The notes under the pieces are model-generated. The model was not told where the DNA came from and ran no database searches. It saw only the letters and a program-made list of their open reading frames with translations. A stretch of 64,000 nt of DNA, from assembly GCF_007362475.1 (NCBI RefSeq), contig NZ_CP041687.1, positions 992,001-1,056,000 of the forward strand, written 5' to 3'. The position numbers were made by a program, and so were the translations under genes. Below, in pieces: positions 26,709-37,388 of the stretch (positions are counted from its first letter, which is position 1; each line of letters begins with the position of its first letter). The DNA is from Chryseobacterium sp. SNU WT5 (GTDB taxonomy: Bacteria; Bacteroidota; Bacteroidia; Flavobacteriales; Weeksellaceae).

Positions 26709-28146
26709 ATATTTAAAAAAAACTAAAATTATCGCAACCCTAGGACCAGCATGTTCTGACAAAGAAACAATGCTACAATTGGTACAGGCAGGTGTTGATG
26801 TTTTTAGAATAAATTTCTCCCACGCAGATTACGATATCGTAAAATGGAATGTGGATACCATTCGGGAAATCAACAAAGAATTTGGTTACTCTGTTGGAAT
26901 CTTAGGTGATCTACAAGGTCCGAAACTAAGAGTTGGAGTGGTGAAAGAAGGTTCTTATTTAAATCCCGGTGATGTTTTAACTTTTACTAATGAAAAAATA
27001 GAAGGAGATTCTAAAAGGGTTTACATGACGTATCAGAAATTTCCGCAAGATGTAAAAGTTGGAGAAAGGATTTTGATCGATGACGGAAAACTGGTTTTAG
27101 AAGTTACCGAAACCAATAATCAAGATACCGTAAAAGCAAAAACCATCCAAGGTGGACCATTAAGTTCTAAGAAAGGGGTGAATCTTCCAAATACAAATGT
27201 TTCTTTACCAGCTTTAACAGAAAAAGACGTAGAAGATGCGAATTTCATTTTAGATTTAGAATTGGATTGGATCGCATTATCTTTTGTTAGACATGCTCAG
27301 GATATTATTGATTTAAAAGAAATCATTAAAAATCACCCCACAAATAAGCAGAAAACCCCAATCATCGCTAAGATCGAAAAGCCAGAGGGGGTAAAAAATA
27401 TTGAACAAATTTTACAGGAGTGCGATGGCCTAATGGTTGCGCGTGGTGATTTGGGAGTAGAAGTTCCTATGGAGGAAGTTCCTGCCATTCAGAAAAATCT
27501 GGTTGAAATTGCCCGTAAATTTTCTAAACCTGTGATTATTGCAACGCAGATGATGGAGACGATGATCAACAGCTTAACTCCAACTAGAGCGGAAGTGAAT
27601 GATGTGGCTAACTCCGTATTAGATGGTGCCGATGCAGTGATGCTTTCTGGCGAAACTTCCGTTGGAAAATACCCAGTTGACGTCGTAAAAAACATGGCAA
27701 AGATTGTAAAAAACATCGAACAAACTCATTTTTACAGAACTAAAAACTCACCCATAGAGCACGAATTTGACTGTATTGATGAACGTTTTATAACAAACAG
27801 AATTTGTCTGGCCGCGGTAAGAATTGCTAAAACAACAAATGTTGAGGCCATCATTACCCTAACCTATTCTGGATATACTGCTTTTCAGATTTCTGCACAC
27901 CGACCAAATTCAAATATTATCGTATTCAGTTCAAACAAGCGTGTTATTACCATGCTGAATTTACTCTGGGGAGTTCGTGCATTTCATTATGATATGCAGA
28001 AATCAACCGACGAAACTATTATTCAGGTGAATATGTTAGCGCACACTCATGGATATGTACAGCAAGGCGATTTTGTATTGAACCTTAATGCTACGCCCGC
28101 CTATGAAGACGGTAAAACAAATACTTTAAGATTAACTACTATTTAA
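26701..28146 (+). CDS. pyk: Pyruvate kinase
   Basis: Converts phosphoenolpyruvate and ADP to pyruvate and ATP at the end of glycolysis. The 481-residue protein has the N-terminal TKIIATLGPACSD, the active-site IAKIEKPEGVKNI with the catalytic Lys, VARGDLGVEVP metal-site loop, and the C-terminal alpha/beta domain. It starts 8 bp inside the previous gene and ends at a strong hairpin. Confidence 0.98.
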   Translation: MNKYLKKTKIIATLGPACSDKETMLQLVQAGVDVFRINFSHADYDIVKWNVDTIREINKEFGYSVGILGDLQGPKLRVGVVKEGSYLNPGDVLTFTNEKIEGDSKRVYMTYQKFPQDVKVGERILIDDGKLVLEVTETNNQDTVKAKTIQGGPLSSKKGVNLPNTNVSLPALTEKDVEDANFILDLELDWIALSFVRHAQDIIDLKEIIKNHPTNKQKTPIIAKIEKPEGVKNIEQILQECDGLMVARGDLGVEVPMEEVPAIQKNLVEIARKFSKPVIIATQMMETMINSLTPTRAEVNDVANSVLDGADAVMLSGETSVGKYPVDVVKNMAKIVKNIEQTHFYRTKNSPIEHEFDCIDERFITNRICLAAVRIAKTTNVEAIITLTYSGYTAFQISAHRPNSNIIVFSSNKRVITMLNLLWGVRAFHYDMQKSTDETIIQVNMLAHTHGYVQQGDFVLNLNATPAYEDGKTNTLRLTTI

Positions 28147-28162
28147 ATCTTTTAAAAAAATT

Positions 28163-28190
28163 AAAATGCGTTCCAGTGGGAGCGCATTTT
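28163..28190 (+). terminator. pyk operon terminator
   Basis: AAAATGCGTTCC pairs with GGAGCGCATTTT around a short loop, followed by eight T on plus. Confidence 0.9.
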
Positions 28191-28302
28191 TTTTGGATAC
28201 TATTTTAAAAACGAATAGACATAAGTGTTCTTCTTAGAACCTTTATTGACAGAAAAAAGTTAATGAGTCTTATTCTATTACCTATCAACAGGAATGACTA
28301 AA

Positions 28303-28329
28303 AAACCGCACAAATTAATTGTACGGTTT
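28303..28329. terminator. Hairpin, probable terminator
   Basis: AAACCG-ACAA and TTGT-CGGTTT pair with one mismatch; there is an A-run on the left. On the minus strand it would end a transcript coming from the small remnant at 28368-28512. Confidence 0.6.
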
Positions 28330-28367
28330 ACTAGTATAAATACAAATAGTATTTTATTGATAAATTT

Positions 28368-28512
28368 TTAGAAAGTATAAGAAAGACGTCCTTTTAAAGT
28401 ACCTTTTGTTCCAAGAATTGTTTTAAAAAATACTCCAAACTTTTACCATCACTGATTCCAATTGGAGACCCACCCAATAAAATATAGCCAAAGGGGAGAA
28501 TACTTTTTTCAT
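28368..28512 (-). pseudogene. Possible remnant of a small or decayed gene
   Basis: On the minus strand an ATG at 28512 opens 29 codons beginning MKKVFSPLAIFYWVG. A second frame, open from upstream, reads YEKSILPFGYILLGG and GISDGKSLEYFLKQF before stopping at 28394. A third frame ends KGRLSYTF at 28368, an ending like that of outer-membrane beta-barrels. No single frame is convincing, so I read this as a decayed gene or coincidence. A hairpin follows. Confidence 0.3.
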
Positions 28513-28590
28513 AGTTTAAATTAACCACTAATACACAATTAAATACTCTAAAAAAATTAATATTATGTTAAAAAAATTAATTACAACAAA

Positions 28591-28616
28591 AACGCCCGGG
28601 AAAAATCCCGAGCGTT
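28591..28616 (-). terminator. groEL terminator
   Basis: AACGCCCGGG / CCCGAGCGTT (one mismatch, 6-nt loop), followed on minus by TTTTTG. Confidence 0.8.
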
Positions 28617-28640
28617 TATATATTAAATGCAGAACGATAA

Positions 28641-30311
<1,671 letters not shown>

Positions 30312-30364
30312 TTATTTTTTATACGAAAAATCTGTTGTACTTTTTATTAGGTACAAACGATATC

Positions 30365-30643
30365 TTACCCAATTATTCCTAATAAATCACTTTCTTTCAT
30401 AATAAGATAATCGGTACCATCTAACTTTAACTCAGATCCAGAATATTTACCGTAAAGAACTTTATCACCAACTTTTACAGTGGTAGGTTCATCAACTTTT
30501 CCTGGCCCTACTGCTACTACCATACCTTCCTGTGGTTTCTCCTTTGCAGTATCCGGGATGATAATTCCTGAAGCTGTTTTAGTTTCTGCAGCGGTAGGTT
30601 CTACCAATACTCGATCTGCTAATGGTTTGAAATTTACTGACAT
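30365..30643 (-). CDS. groES: Co-chaperonin GroES
   Basis: Lid of the GroEL chamber. The 92-residue protein has the GroES start [11 protein letters not shown], the mobile-loop region with [13 protein letters not shown], and the VLYGKYSG segment. It is the first gene of groES-groEL. No CIRCE-type repeat was seen upstream, only a weak TATTTCG box. Confidence 0.98.
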   Translation of the reverse strand: MSVNFKPLADRVLVEPTAAETKTASGIIIPDTAKEKPQEGMVVAVGPGKVDEPTTVKVGDKVLYGKYSGSELKLDGTDYLIMKESDLLGIIG

Positions 30644-30762
30644 ATTTTTTATTTTTTATTGATTATTATGATGTAACGAAATAGTCTAAAAGAATGCCAT
30701 TAAAGATTTTCAGTAAATATGTCAGCCGAAACATAGGACCGTGAAATTTTGGCAGAAAAAAA

Positions 30763-30782
30763 GTCATCCCGCTTGGGATGAC
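30763..30782 (-). terminator. Terminator of the M1 peptidase gene
   Basis: Perfect 8-bp stem GTCATCCC / GGGATGAC with a 4-nt loop; on minus it is followed by eight T. Confidence 0.85.
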
Positions 30783-30802
30783 CTTTAATGTTTTCAATCT
30801 CT

Positions 30803-33172
30803 TTAATTCTTTTTTCCCGCAGCCTGCATTGGATTCACTTTTCCGCTGGCAGCACCTCTTGCAGCGCTTTCCTGTTTCTTTTTGAAGACCTGGAATTTTG
30901 AAGTAGGTTCCGGAATTTCACCCCAAAAGTTATTAGCAGTATCGATATCTGCAGTTTCGCGCATTGGATCCAACTGAACAGACTTTACTTTCTTGTCGAA
31001 GTAGAACGTTTTAGATACCTTTTGCTCATTTTTTCTCCAAATTTGAGCAGATGATTTATCTGTTAACTTAGAACCATCTTCAAATGTAAATTCTAAAATA
31101 ATCGGCATTACTAAGCCACCTTTGTTAACAAAATCAATTTGATATGCATTGATATCTTTCAGAGCTGTCCTATCTTTTTTCGGTACAGTTTCCAAATTAT
31201 CAAATTTAATTTTGTATTCTTTTTTAGTGTCTACCTTCTCCTGTCCACGGTTATAACGCCAGTAAAAATCCTGTGTCTCCTTATCCAAATCTGTATAGAA
31301 AACGATATTCTTATCAGCTTTATTTCTAATTTTAGAAATATCTTCAAACTCGTTTTGTTGTGGCTTATCTACAGTATAAGCGAATTCTCTACTTGTAGGA
31401 ACCGCATCAAAATCAGGTTGCATCACCGTTACTTTATCGATTGCAATATCAACTGGATCGATGCTATAAAACCATCCTCTCCAGAACCAATCCAGATTCT
31501 CACCACTAGCATCATTCATTGTTCTAAAGAAATCGGCCGGCTCGGGGTGCTTAAACGCCCATCTTTTCGAATAAGTTTTAAAGGACTTATCAAATAACTC
31601 CCTACCCATAATAGTTTCCCGTAAAATATTTAGTCCAGTAGCTGGTTTAGAATAGGCATTCGGTCCAAATTGAATAATATTTTCGGAATTAGTCATAATG
31701 GGCTCTAACTGATCTTTCGGTAATTTCATGTAATCAACAATCGTATGTGCAGGTCCACGGCGGGATGGGAATTTATTGTCCCATTTTTCCTCTGTTAAAT
31801 ACTCCACGAAAGTATTTAAGCCTTCGTCCATCCATGACCATTGTCTTTCATCTGAATTAACAATCATCGGAAAGAAGTTATGTCCAACTTCATGGATAAT
31901 TACGCCGATCATTCCGTTTTTAATTCCTTCGGAATACGTTCCGTCTTTTTCTGTTCTTCCGTAGTTAAAACAAATCATTGGATACTCCATTCCATTTGCC
32001 GCTTCTATAGACTGAGCCACTGGATACGGATAAGGAATGGTATATTCTGAATATGTTTTAATGGTATGTGCAATTACTCGTGTAGAGAATTTACGATAAA
32101 GATTATAAGCTTCCTTAGCATATAAACTCATCGCCATTACTTCATTCTTATTTTCAGGAATAATCACTTTCATTCCGTCCCAAACGAATTTTCGCGAAGA
32201 AGTCCAGGCAAAATCCCGAACATTATCGGCCTCAAACCTCCAAATTTTTCTCTCTTTGGATTTGTTTTTCTCCGCTTTTTTAGCTTCTTCCAGAGTTACA
32301 ATTTCTACCGGCTCTTTGGCAGTTTGCGCTTGTTTCCATCTCGCTAATTGTACGGGCGTAAGCACTTGGTCATAATTTTTTCCTGCACCAGTTGATGCTA
32401 CAATATGATCTGCTGGAACATTCATAGAAACTTTGAAATCACCAAAAGCAAGAGCAAATTCTCCTCTCCCTGTAAACTGATTATGTTGCCATCCTTTAAA
32501 ATCGCTATACACGCACATTCTTGGATACCACTGCGTAATTGTGTACAAATCATTTCCATCTTCTGGAAAAAATTCATAACCACCTCTACCTCCCATGTCC
32601 ATTCTATCGGATATATTGTAATTCCAGTCAATCTTAAAAACAAATTTCTCTCCTTTTTTCAAAATTTGGGGGAGATCAATTCTCATCATGGTTTTATTAA
32701 CCACATATGACAATGGATTCCCGGTTGCATCTGTTACTTTTTGTAAGTTAACTCCATATCCATTATTTTTTACAGGTAATTCTGAGGTTTTCAAATCAGC
32801 CGAATTAGCTTGTCTTGGTAAGAAAGTAGAACTATCGAAACCCGCATTATTAATAGAAGAATGCTCGTTTTCATCTAATTGTAGCCAAAGATAATCTAGA
32901 TTATCTGGTGAATTATTATAATAGGTAATGGTTTCTGATCCTCTCAAATTTCTTTTATCCTCGTCCAGATAAGCGGTGATATCATAATCTGCCCTATTCT
33001 GCCAATATCCTTGTCCAGGTGCTCCGGAACCGGTACGGTAATAATTAGGTGTGGGAAGAATTGTTCCGAGTTGCTCAAATTTATTCCCATGATTACTCGT
33101 TGGATTGTTTTGGGTATTTTGTCCAAAAATAAAAGCAGAGCAAAATAAAAGACTTAGTAATTTGAGTTTCAT
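30803..33172 (-). CDS. M1 family metallopeptidase
   Basis: Exported zinc aminopeptidase-like enzyme. The 789-residue protein has a signal peptide (about 1-17), the GMEYPMICFN segment that stands for the GxMEN exopeptidase motif, and the zinc site HEVGHN plus downstream Glu in WMDEGLNTFVEY. The C-terminus ends in an Ala/Gly/Lys-rich tail. Proteins of this length and pattern are common in flavobacteria next to HupE/UreJ and DUF6702 genes. The substrate is unknown, probably peptides in the periplasm. Confidence 0.93.
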   Translation of the reverse strand: MKLKLLSLLFCSAFIFGQNTQNNPTSNHGNKFEQLGTILPTPNYYRTGSGAPGQGYWQNRADYDITAYLDEDKRNLRGSETITYYNNSPDNLDYLWLQLDENEHSSINNAGFDSSTFLPRQANSADLKTSELPVKNNGYGVNLQKVTDATGNPLSYVVNKTMMRIDLPQILKKGEKFVFKIDWNYNISDRMDMGGRGGYEFFPEDGNDLYTITQWYPRMCVYSDFKGWQHNQFTGRGEFALAFGDFKVSMNVPADHIVASTGAGKNYDQVLTPVQLARWKQAQTAKEPVEIVTLEEAKKAEKNKSKERKIWRFEADNVRDFAWTSSRKFVWDGMKVIIPENKNEVMAMSLYAKEAYNLYRKFSTRVIAHTIKTYSEYTIPYPYPVAQSIEAANGMEYPMICFNYGRTEKDGTYSEGIKNGMIGVIIHEVGHNFFPMIVNSDERQWSWMDEGLNTFVEYLTEEKWDNKFPSRRGPAHTIVDYMKLPKDQLEPIMTNSENIIQFGPNAYSKPATGLNILRETIMGRELFDKSFKTYSKRWAFKHPEPADFFRTMNDASGENLDWFWRGWFYSIDPVDIAIDKVTVMQPDFDAVPTSREFAYTVDKPQQNEFEDISKIRNKADKNIVFYTDLDKETQDFYWRYNRGQEKVDTKKEYKIKFDNLETVPKKDRTALKDINAYQIDFVNKGGLVMPIILEFTFEDGSKLTDKSSAQIWRKNEQKVSKTFYFDKKVKSVQLDPMRETADIDTANNFWGEIPEPTSKFQVFKKKQESAARGAASGKVNPMQAAGKKN

Positions 33173-33391
33173 AAAGATAGAATTTAGGAGGGGTGAATTT
33201 TCAAATTTAAATATTTTTCTTGGAATAAGAATAATATTATGTTAAAAACATTTTGTCTTCTGCGTCCTCTCGTAATTAAACTAACCAAGGGCAAAAAAAG
33301 ACAGCGTGTTTGATTTTATTTATTTTGATTTGAATCCCCGAAACCCATTACCTCTTTCAAAAGAAGATCGAAAAAGCACTCCAATACAAAT

Positions 33392-33964
33392 CTAAATACG
33401 CTCTAGAATCATTTGCCCGGAAAGCACAATAGCAATAACCGAAATACCAATTATCCAAAACTTTTGTTGAAACTTAAAAAATCTTGTTAGCAAATACAAC
33501 AATCCCATAACCAATAACACAACGGTAATTTGTCCTAATTCTAACCCAATATTAAATCCTAATAGCGGAACGGCGATATTCTGCTCGGAAGCCATCGTCA
33601 TTCGGGCCGTATTCGCAAACCCCATCCCATGAATCAAACCAAAAACCAACGCCAAGACATAATTGATCTTCATGAGTTTTGTCTGACTTTTACGGAATAA
33701 TATATTGTCGGCTGCAGTGAGCATAATGGTAATCGGAATTAAAACTTCCACTAAATTAGATGGAAGTCGGACTACATCTAAAACACTCAAAGCCAAAGTT
33801 GCTGAATGACCAATAGTAAATGCAGTAATTAAAATAAGAATTTTGCGCCAGTCTTTATAAAAATAAACAGCCACTAACACCAAGATAAATAACTGGTGAT
33901 CTAATGCATCCCATGAAATAATATGTTCCCAACCAAGTTCTAAATAAAATAAGAAGTCTCTCAT
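33392..33964 (-). CDS. HupE/UreJ family membrane protein
   Basis: A 190-residue protein with six membrane helices. The N-terminus MRDFLFYLELGWEHIISWDALDHQLFIL is the flavobacterial HupE/UreJ-2 pattern with conserved His/Asp residues, later FTIGHSATLALS and LIHGMGFANT. HupE relatives carry Ni or Co in other species; the substrate here is not known. I chose the ATG at 33964 and not the one 13 codons earlier, because the family begins at this point. It is divergent from DUF6702. Confidence 0.88.
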   Translation of the reverse strand: MRDFLFYLELGWEHIISWDALDHQLFILVLVAVYFYKDWRKILILITAFTIGHSATLALSVLDVVRLPSNLVEVLIPITIMLTAADNILFRKSQTKLMKINYVLALVFGLIHGMGFANTARMTMASEQNIAVPLLGFNIGLELGQITVVLLVMGLLYLLTRFFKFQQKFWIIGISVIAIVLSGQMILERI

Positions 33965-34018
33965 GCTAAAAATTTTTACGAAAATAATGATTAATTTCGT
34001 CATCTGATTTTTAAAATA

Positions 34019-34522
34019 ATGTTGAGAAAATTCTTATTACTTTTCACCGTGTTCTTTTCTCTTTGGTCTCAAGCCAAGAATATCCACCCATATCATGTAG
34101 GTTCGGTAGAATTCAATTATAATTCAAAATCGAAAACATTTGAAATTACCGGAAAATTCTTTCTGGATGATTTAGAAAATGCACTGAAAGAGAAGTATGG
34201 TAAAGCAGTTCATTTTAACGATGAAAAATATAAAGCACAGATCAATGAGCTCTTGAAAAATTATTGCGAAGAATATTTGAAACTGAAAGCTGACAATAAA
34301 TTCCTTAAAATTAATTATATAGGATTTGAAGAAGATAGTGAGGCCGTAAATATTTACTTAGAATCTGAATCGGTGAATACTCCCAGAAAAGTGGAAACGG
34401 CAGTGAGCTTCCTCTATAATTTTTTTAATGATCAAATGAACATTATCCATATCATAGTTAATGGAAAGCGCCAAAGCGAAAAACTAAATTATCCTGACCG
34501 TTACCTTTATAAGTCTTTCTAG
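34019..34522 (+). CDS. DUF6702 family exported protein
   Basis: A 167-residue protein with a signal peptide (about 1-19) and then IHPYHVGSVEFNYNSKSKTFEIT, the start of the DUF6702 domain. The family usually lies beside M1 peptidase and HupE/UreJ genes, as here, and its function is unknown. Its stop codon overlaps the stop of the converging AcpH gene by 4 bp. Confidence 0.85.
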   Translation: MLRKFLLLFTVFFSLWSQAKNIHPYHVGSVEFNYNSKSKTFEITGKFFLDDLENALKEKYGKAVHFNDEKYKAQINELLKNYCEEYLKLKADNKFLKINYIGFEEDSEAVNIYLESESVNTPRKVETAVSFLYNFFNDQMNIIHIIVNGKRQSEKLNYPDRYLYKSF

Positions 34523-35091
34523 AAATTCGCATTTATCTCCTGCGTATGTACGAGAAGATCCGGAAAAAAAATATCGAAATGCTTTTTCAGTTGCGGCTTG
34601 TTATTAAGAAAAACCTCGTAAACTGCTAAGCTTTTATCCAAGTATTTTGCTTTATTCAAAACATTCTGCATCGAATATTTGATTCCCCAATCCTCCTTGT
34701 AATTGTAGAGCCAGTTGTCTTTCTCCATTCCATCTACCATTCTTACAAGTTGTTCAGGAAGGAATTCTTCATATTTCCTCAAAGCATTGTATACTTTGTT
34801 CGCATGTTTTTGCAAATTTTTATCAGACAAAGAATTTGCGAGAAAGTAATCCATTGACACATCGACAAAAGCACCAGAATACAGCCTCACCAAAGGACTG
34901 AAAATTTTCTTAGCTTCACTCAGTTCCGGATGTGAATCCGTAAAGGTATCGATTTCGCGGTGCAATGTAATTCCCTGCTGCATTCCTTTAGGATAAGAAT
35001 AACGATCTCTGTTGGTAATAAAATCTTCTAGAAATTGTCCAACTATTTGTTCATCCGTAAAAGCGAGATAAGAATGGGCGAGGTAGTTCAT
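34519..35091 (-). CDS. Acyl carrier protein phosphodiesterase
   Basis: Removes 4'-phosphopantetheine from acyl carrier protein. The 190-residue protein starts MNYLAHSYLAF and contains FLEDFITNRDRY and GITLHREIDTFTDSHP, the conserved HD-type residues of AcpH. Length matches the family. It converges on DUF6702 with a 4-bp overlap. Confidence 0.9.
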   Translation of the reverse strand: MNYLAHSYLAFTDEQIVGQFLEDFITNRDRYSYPKGMQQGITLHREIDTFTDSHPELSEAKKIFSPLVRLYSGAFVDVSMDYFLANSLSDKNLQKHANKVYNALRKYEEFLPEQLVRMVDGMEKDNWLYNYKEDWGIKYSMQNVLNKAKYLDKSLAVYEVFLNNKPQLKKHFDIFFPDLLVHTQEINANF

Positions 35092-35109
35092 GGAATGTTG
35101 GATTTGGGG

Positions 35110-35142
35110 AGCGCTGTTAGAGCTTCGAGCTCTAACAGCGCT
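35110..35142. repeat. REP-like palindrome, left copy
   Basis: Perfect 15-bp arms AGCGCTGTTAGAGCT / AGCTCTAACAGCGCT around the loop TCG. It lies 12 bp past the RAYT stop codon and has arms identical to those of the right copy. Confidence 0.9.
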
Positions 35143-35154
35143 TAGTGTTTTATT

Positions 35155-35733
35155 TTAAACCTGATAATTTTGCAACGCTAATTTAAAATTATCTTTATCA
35201 TTAAATAATGATATCACTTCAAAACTTTCAACAAACAAGTTGATCTCCTTTAAAATGTCATTTACAGATGAATACGGATAACTTAAAAAATCATTTGTTA
35301 TTTTATGCTTTTCAGCATTCTTATTAATATACAAAATAATATTAACGAGTTGCTGTTCCGTGGTGATTTCTTTTCTTCTAAAAGGCAATTCGAAAAGCTT
35401 CCTCGTTCTGCCAAAATGTTTATTGATCGCTTGCGAATAACTGTTAAAAGTATTTGAAAATTGCTGGCTAATAATAGATTCAATTTGCGAGATTTCTTTT
35501 TCTGGAAAATTTATTCTAATCAGATCTTCGCTTTTTATTCTCACCAAAATATGAAAATGATTCTGCAATAAACAATAACTGTGGATTTCAGCAACAGGTT
35601 TTATTTTTTCTGAAATGAGTTTTAGAAAATAAAGATAATTTTGATGATTGAAAAATAGCTGCCCTCCATTTATTCCTCTGTTATAAATATGATAGAAATG
35701 ATCTGGTTTTAAAGGGGATATGTTATTTTTCAT
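35155..35733 (-). CDS. REP-associated tyrosine transposase (RAYT)
   Basis: HUH-family single-strand transposase of the IS200/IS605 Y1 type, thought to move short palindromes. The 192-residue protein has HFYHIYNRG at the N-terminus, the metal-binding HUH motif as NHFHILVRI, and a candidate nucleophile Tyr in NSYSQAINKHFGRTRKLF. I start at the ATG at 35733 (MKNNISPLKPDHFY); the longer frame translates through the palindrome and is rejected. The gene is bracketed by identical REP-like palindromes 12 and 16 bp from its ends, so the unit is 35110-35782. It lies between an AcpH gene and radA and does not interrupt either. Confidence 0.93.
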   Translation of the reverse strand: MKNNISPLKPDHFYHIYNRGINGGQLFFNHQNYLYFLKLISEKIKPVAEIHSYCLLQNHFHILVRIKSEDLIRINFPEKEISQIESIISQQFSNTFNSYSQAINKHFGRTRKLFELPFRRKEITTEQQLVNIILYINKNAEKHKITNDFLSYPYSSVNDILKEINLFVESFEVISLFNDKDNFKLALQNYQV

Positions 35734-35749
35734 TTTTCGGATATTTTTA

Positions 35750-35782
35750 AGCGCTGTTAGAGCTTTAAGCTCTAACAGCGCT
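35750..35782. repeat. REP-like palindrome, right copy
   Basis: Same 15-bp arms as the left copy, loop TTA instead of TCG. It lies 16 bp before the RAYT start codon and 10 bp from the radA stop. On the minus strand it could also act as the radA terminator. Confidence 0.9.
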
Positions 35783-35792
35783 CTGCAAATTA

Positions 35793-37139
35793 TTAAAACA
35801 AACACTCATGAAAATCCTCGATCTTGCTTACTTCCACGATGACGATTCCGTATTTTTTCTTTGGGATTTTATTGAGGTTTGAAACAAATATTTTCTCGTA
35901 TCCTAATTTCTCTGCTTCAGAAATTCTTTGCTCAATCTGCGGAATCGGGCGAATTTCTCCGCTTAATCCTATTTCCCCAGCAAAACAGAAATGTTCAGAA
36001 ATCGCAACATCTTCATTCGACGAAAGAATTGACGCCACCACCGCCAGATCCAAAGCAGGATCTCCCGTTTTTATTCCGCCTGTTATATTCAGGAAAACAT
36101 CTTTCGCACCTAACTGAAAACCGGCTCTTTTCTCTAAAACTGCTAGCAACATATTCAGTCGTTTCGAGTCAAAACCTGTGCAGCTTCTTTGCGGCGTTCC
36201 ATAAACCGCCGTACTTACTAAAGCTTGAATTTCAATTAGCATAGGACGGTTTCCTTCTAAAGTTACAGCCACAGAATTTCCGGAAAGCTCTTCGAATTTC
36301 TTGGTAATTAATATTTCGGAAGGATTTTTTATCTCCTTCAAACCTTGCGAAACCATTTCGTAGATCCCGATTTCGGCCGTAGAACCGAAACGGTTTTTAC
36401 TCGCTCGCAATAATCTAAACAAATGATTTCGGTCTCCATCAAAATTTAAAACAACATCGACCATGTGTTCCAAAACTTTTGGTCCTGCGATCTGACCGTC
36501 TTTGGTGATATGACCAACCAAAAAAACCGGCGTATTGGTATCTTTCGCGTATTTAATAATTTCATTAGAACATTCTCTAATCTGAGAAACCGTTCCCGGA
36601 GAACTCTCGATCGTCTGACTTTGAAGCGTTTGAATAGAATCAACAATTAAAAAATCAGGTTTCAATTTTTTAGCTTCGTGTAGAATCTTCTCTACGGAAG
36701 TTTCTGTAAAAAGAAAACAGTTTGGATTTTGAAGTTCTGTTAACCGGTCTGCACGCATTTTTATCTGCGATGCACTTTCCTCCCCAGAAACATAGAGAAT
36801 CTTCTTCTTCATTTTTAAAGCCAGTTGCAACAACAATGTCGACTTTCCAATTCCTGGTTCGCCACCAATTAAAGTGACAGAACCCAACACGATTCCTCCA
36901 CCCAGCACCCGATTCAATTCTTCAGAAGGACTTATAATTCTCGGTTCTTCAAAAGTTTCCACTTCAATAATATTGATGATATGCTGTTTTGAGCGATCGG
37001 TAAAACTTTTGGTTGTAGATTTCTCTACAATTTCTTCCACCAAAGTATTCCACTCCCCGCAATTTTTACACTGCCCGAGCCACTGGGGATAATTGGTTCC
37101 ACAATTCTGACAGATATATGCTGTTTTCACTTTTGCCAT
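35793..37139 (-). CDS. radA: DNA repair protein RadA
   Basis: RecA-like helper that processes recombination intermediates. The 448-residue protein has an N-terminal four-Cys zinc finger (CQNCG and CKNCG near 9-27), Walker A GGEPGIGKSTLLLQ near 87, the RadA-specific KNRFG motif (ASKNRFGSTAEIG) near 250, and a C-terminal Lon-protease-like domain. It ends close to the REP palindrome of the RAYT unit. Confidence 0.98.
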   Translation of the reverse strand: MAKVKTAYICQNCGTNYPQWLGQCKNCGEWNTLVEEIVEKSTTKSFTDRSKQHIINIIEVETFEEPRIISPSEELNRVLGGGIVLGSVTLIGGEPGIGKSTLLLQLALKMKKKILYVSGEESASQIKMRADRLTELQNPNCFLFTETSVEKILHEAKKLKPDFLIVDSIQTLQSQTIESSPGTVSQIRECSNEIIKYAKDTNTPVFLVGHITKDGQIAGPKVLEHMVDVVLNFDGDRNHLFRLLRASKNRFGSTAEIGIYEMVSQGLKEIKNPSEILITKKFEELSGNSVAVTLEGNRPMLIEIQALVSTAVYGTPQRSCTGFDSKRLNMLLAVLEKRAGFQLGAKDVFLNITGGIKTGDPALDLAVVASILSSNEDVAISEHFCFAGEIGLSGEIRPIPQIEQRISEAEKLGYEKIFVSNLNKIPKKKYGIVIVEVSKIEDFHECLF

Positions 37140-37388
37140 GTTGCGAATTTCCTGAAAATATTTGAATAAAGAAAAGTTTTGTGATCAGGAGCAATTAAAA
37201 TTTCGCTTCGTTCAAAATCAGGCGCGCTTTGAGCTGTAATTCCTCAAGGCTACAAACATCTTCACTTTTTCATTTCCCATTAAAATCAAATTATTAAAGT
37301 TTGAAATAAGAACCTAAAAATTATAATAAAACTTCCTTATTTTTAAAAACAAGGAAGTTAAGTATAAAGGAGATCTTCAAAAAAATAA
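37140..37388. other. Intergenic region upstream of radA
   Basis: Apart from the terminator at 37330-37359 I see no gene or repeat in this AT-rich stretch. Confidence 0.5.
37330..37359 (-). terminator. Terminator of the frameshifted lipoprotein gene
   Basis: AACTTCCTT / AAGGAAGTT with a 12-nt loop, followed on minus by TTATTATAA. It lies 30 bp beyond the stop codon of the restored frame, which supports 37389 as the original gene end. Confidence 0.65.

Noticed and set aside
35734..35805. Longer N-terminus of the RAYT protein
   Set aside because: It would translate through the REP palindrome and overlap the end of radA; the family starts at the later ATG.
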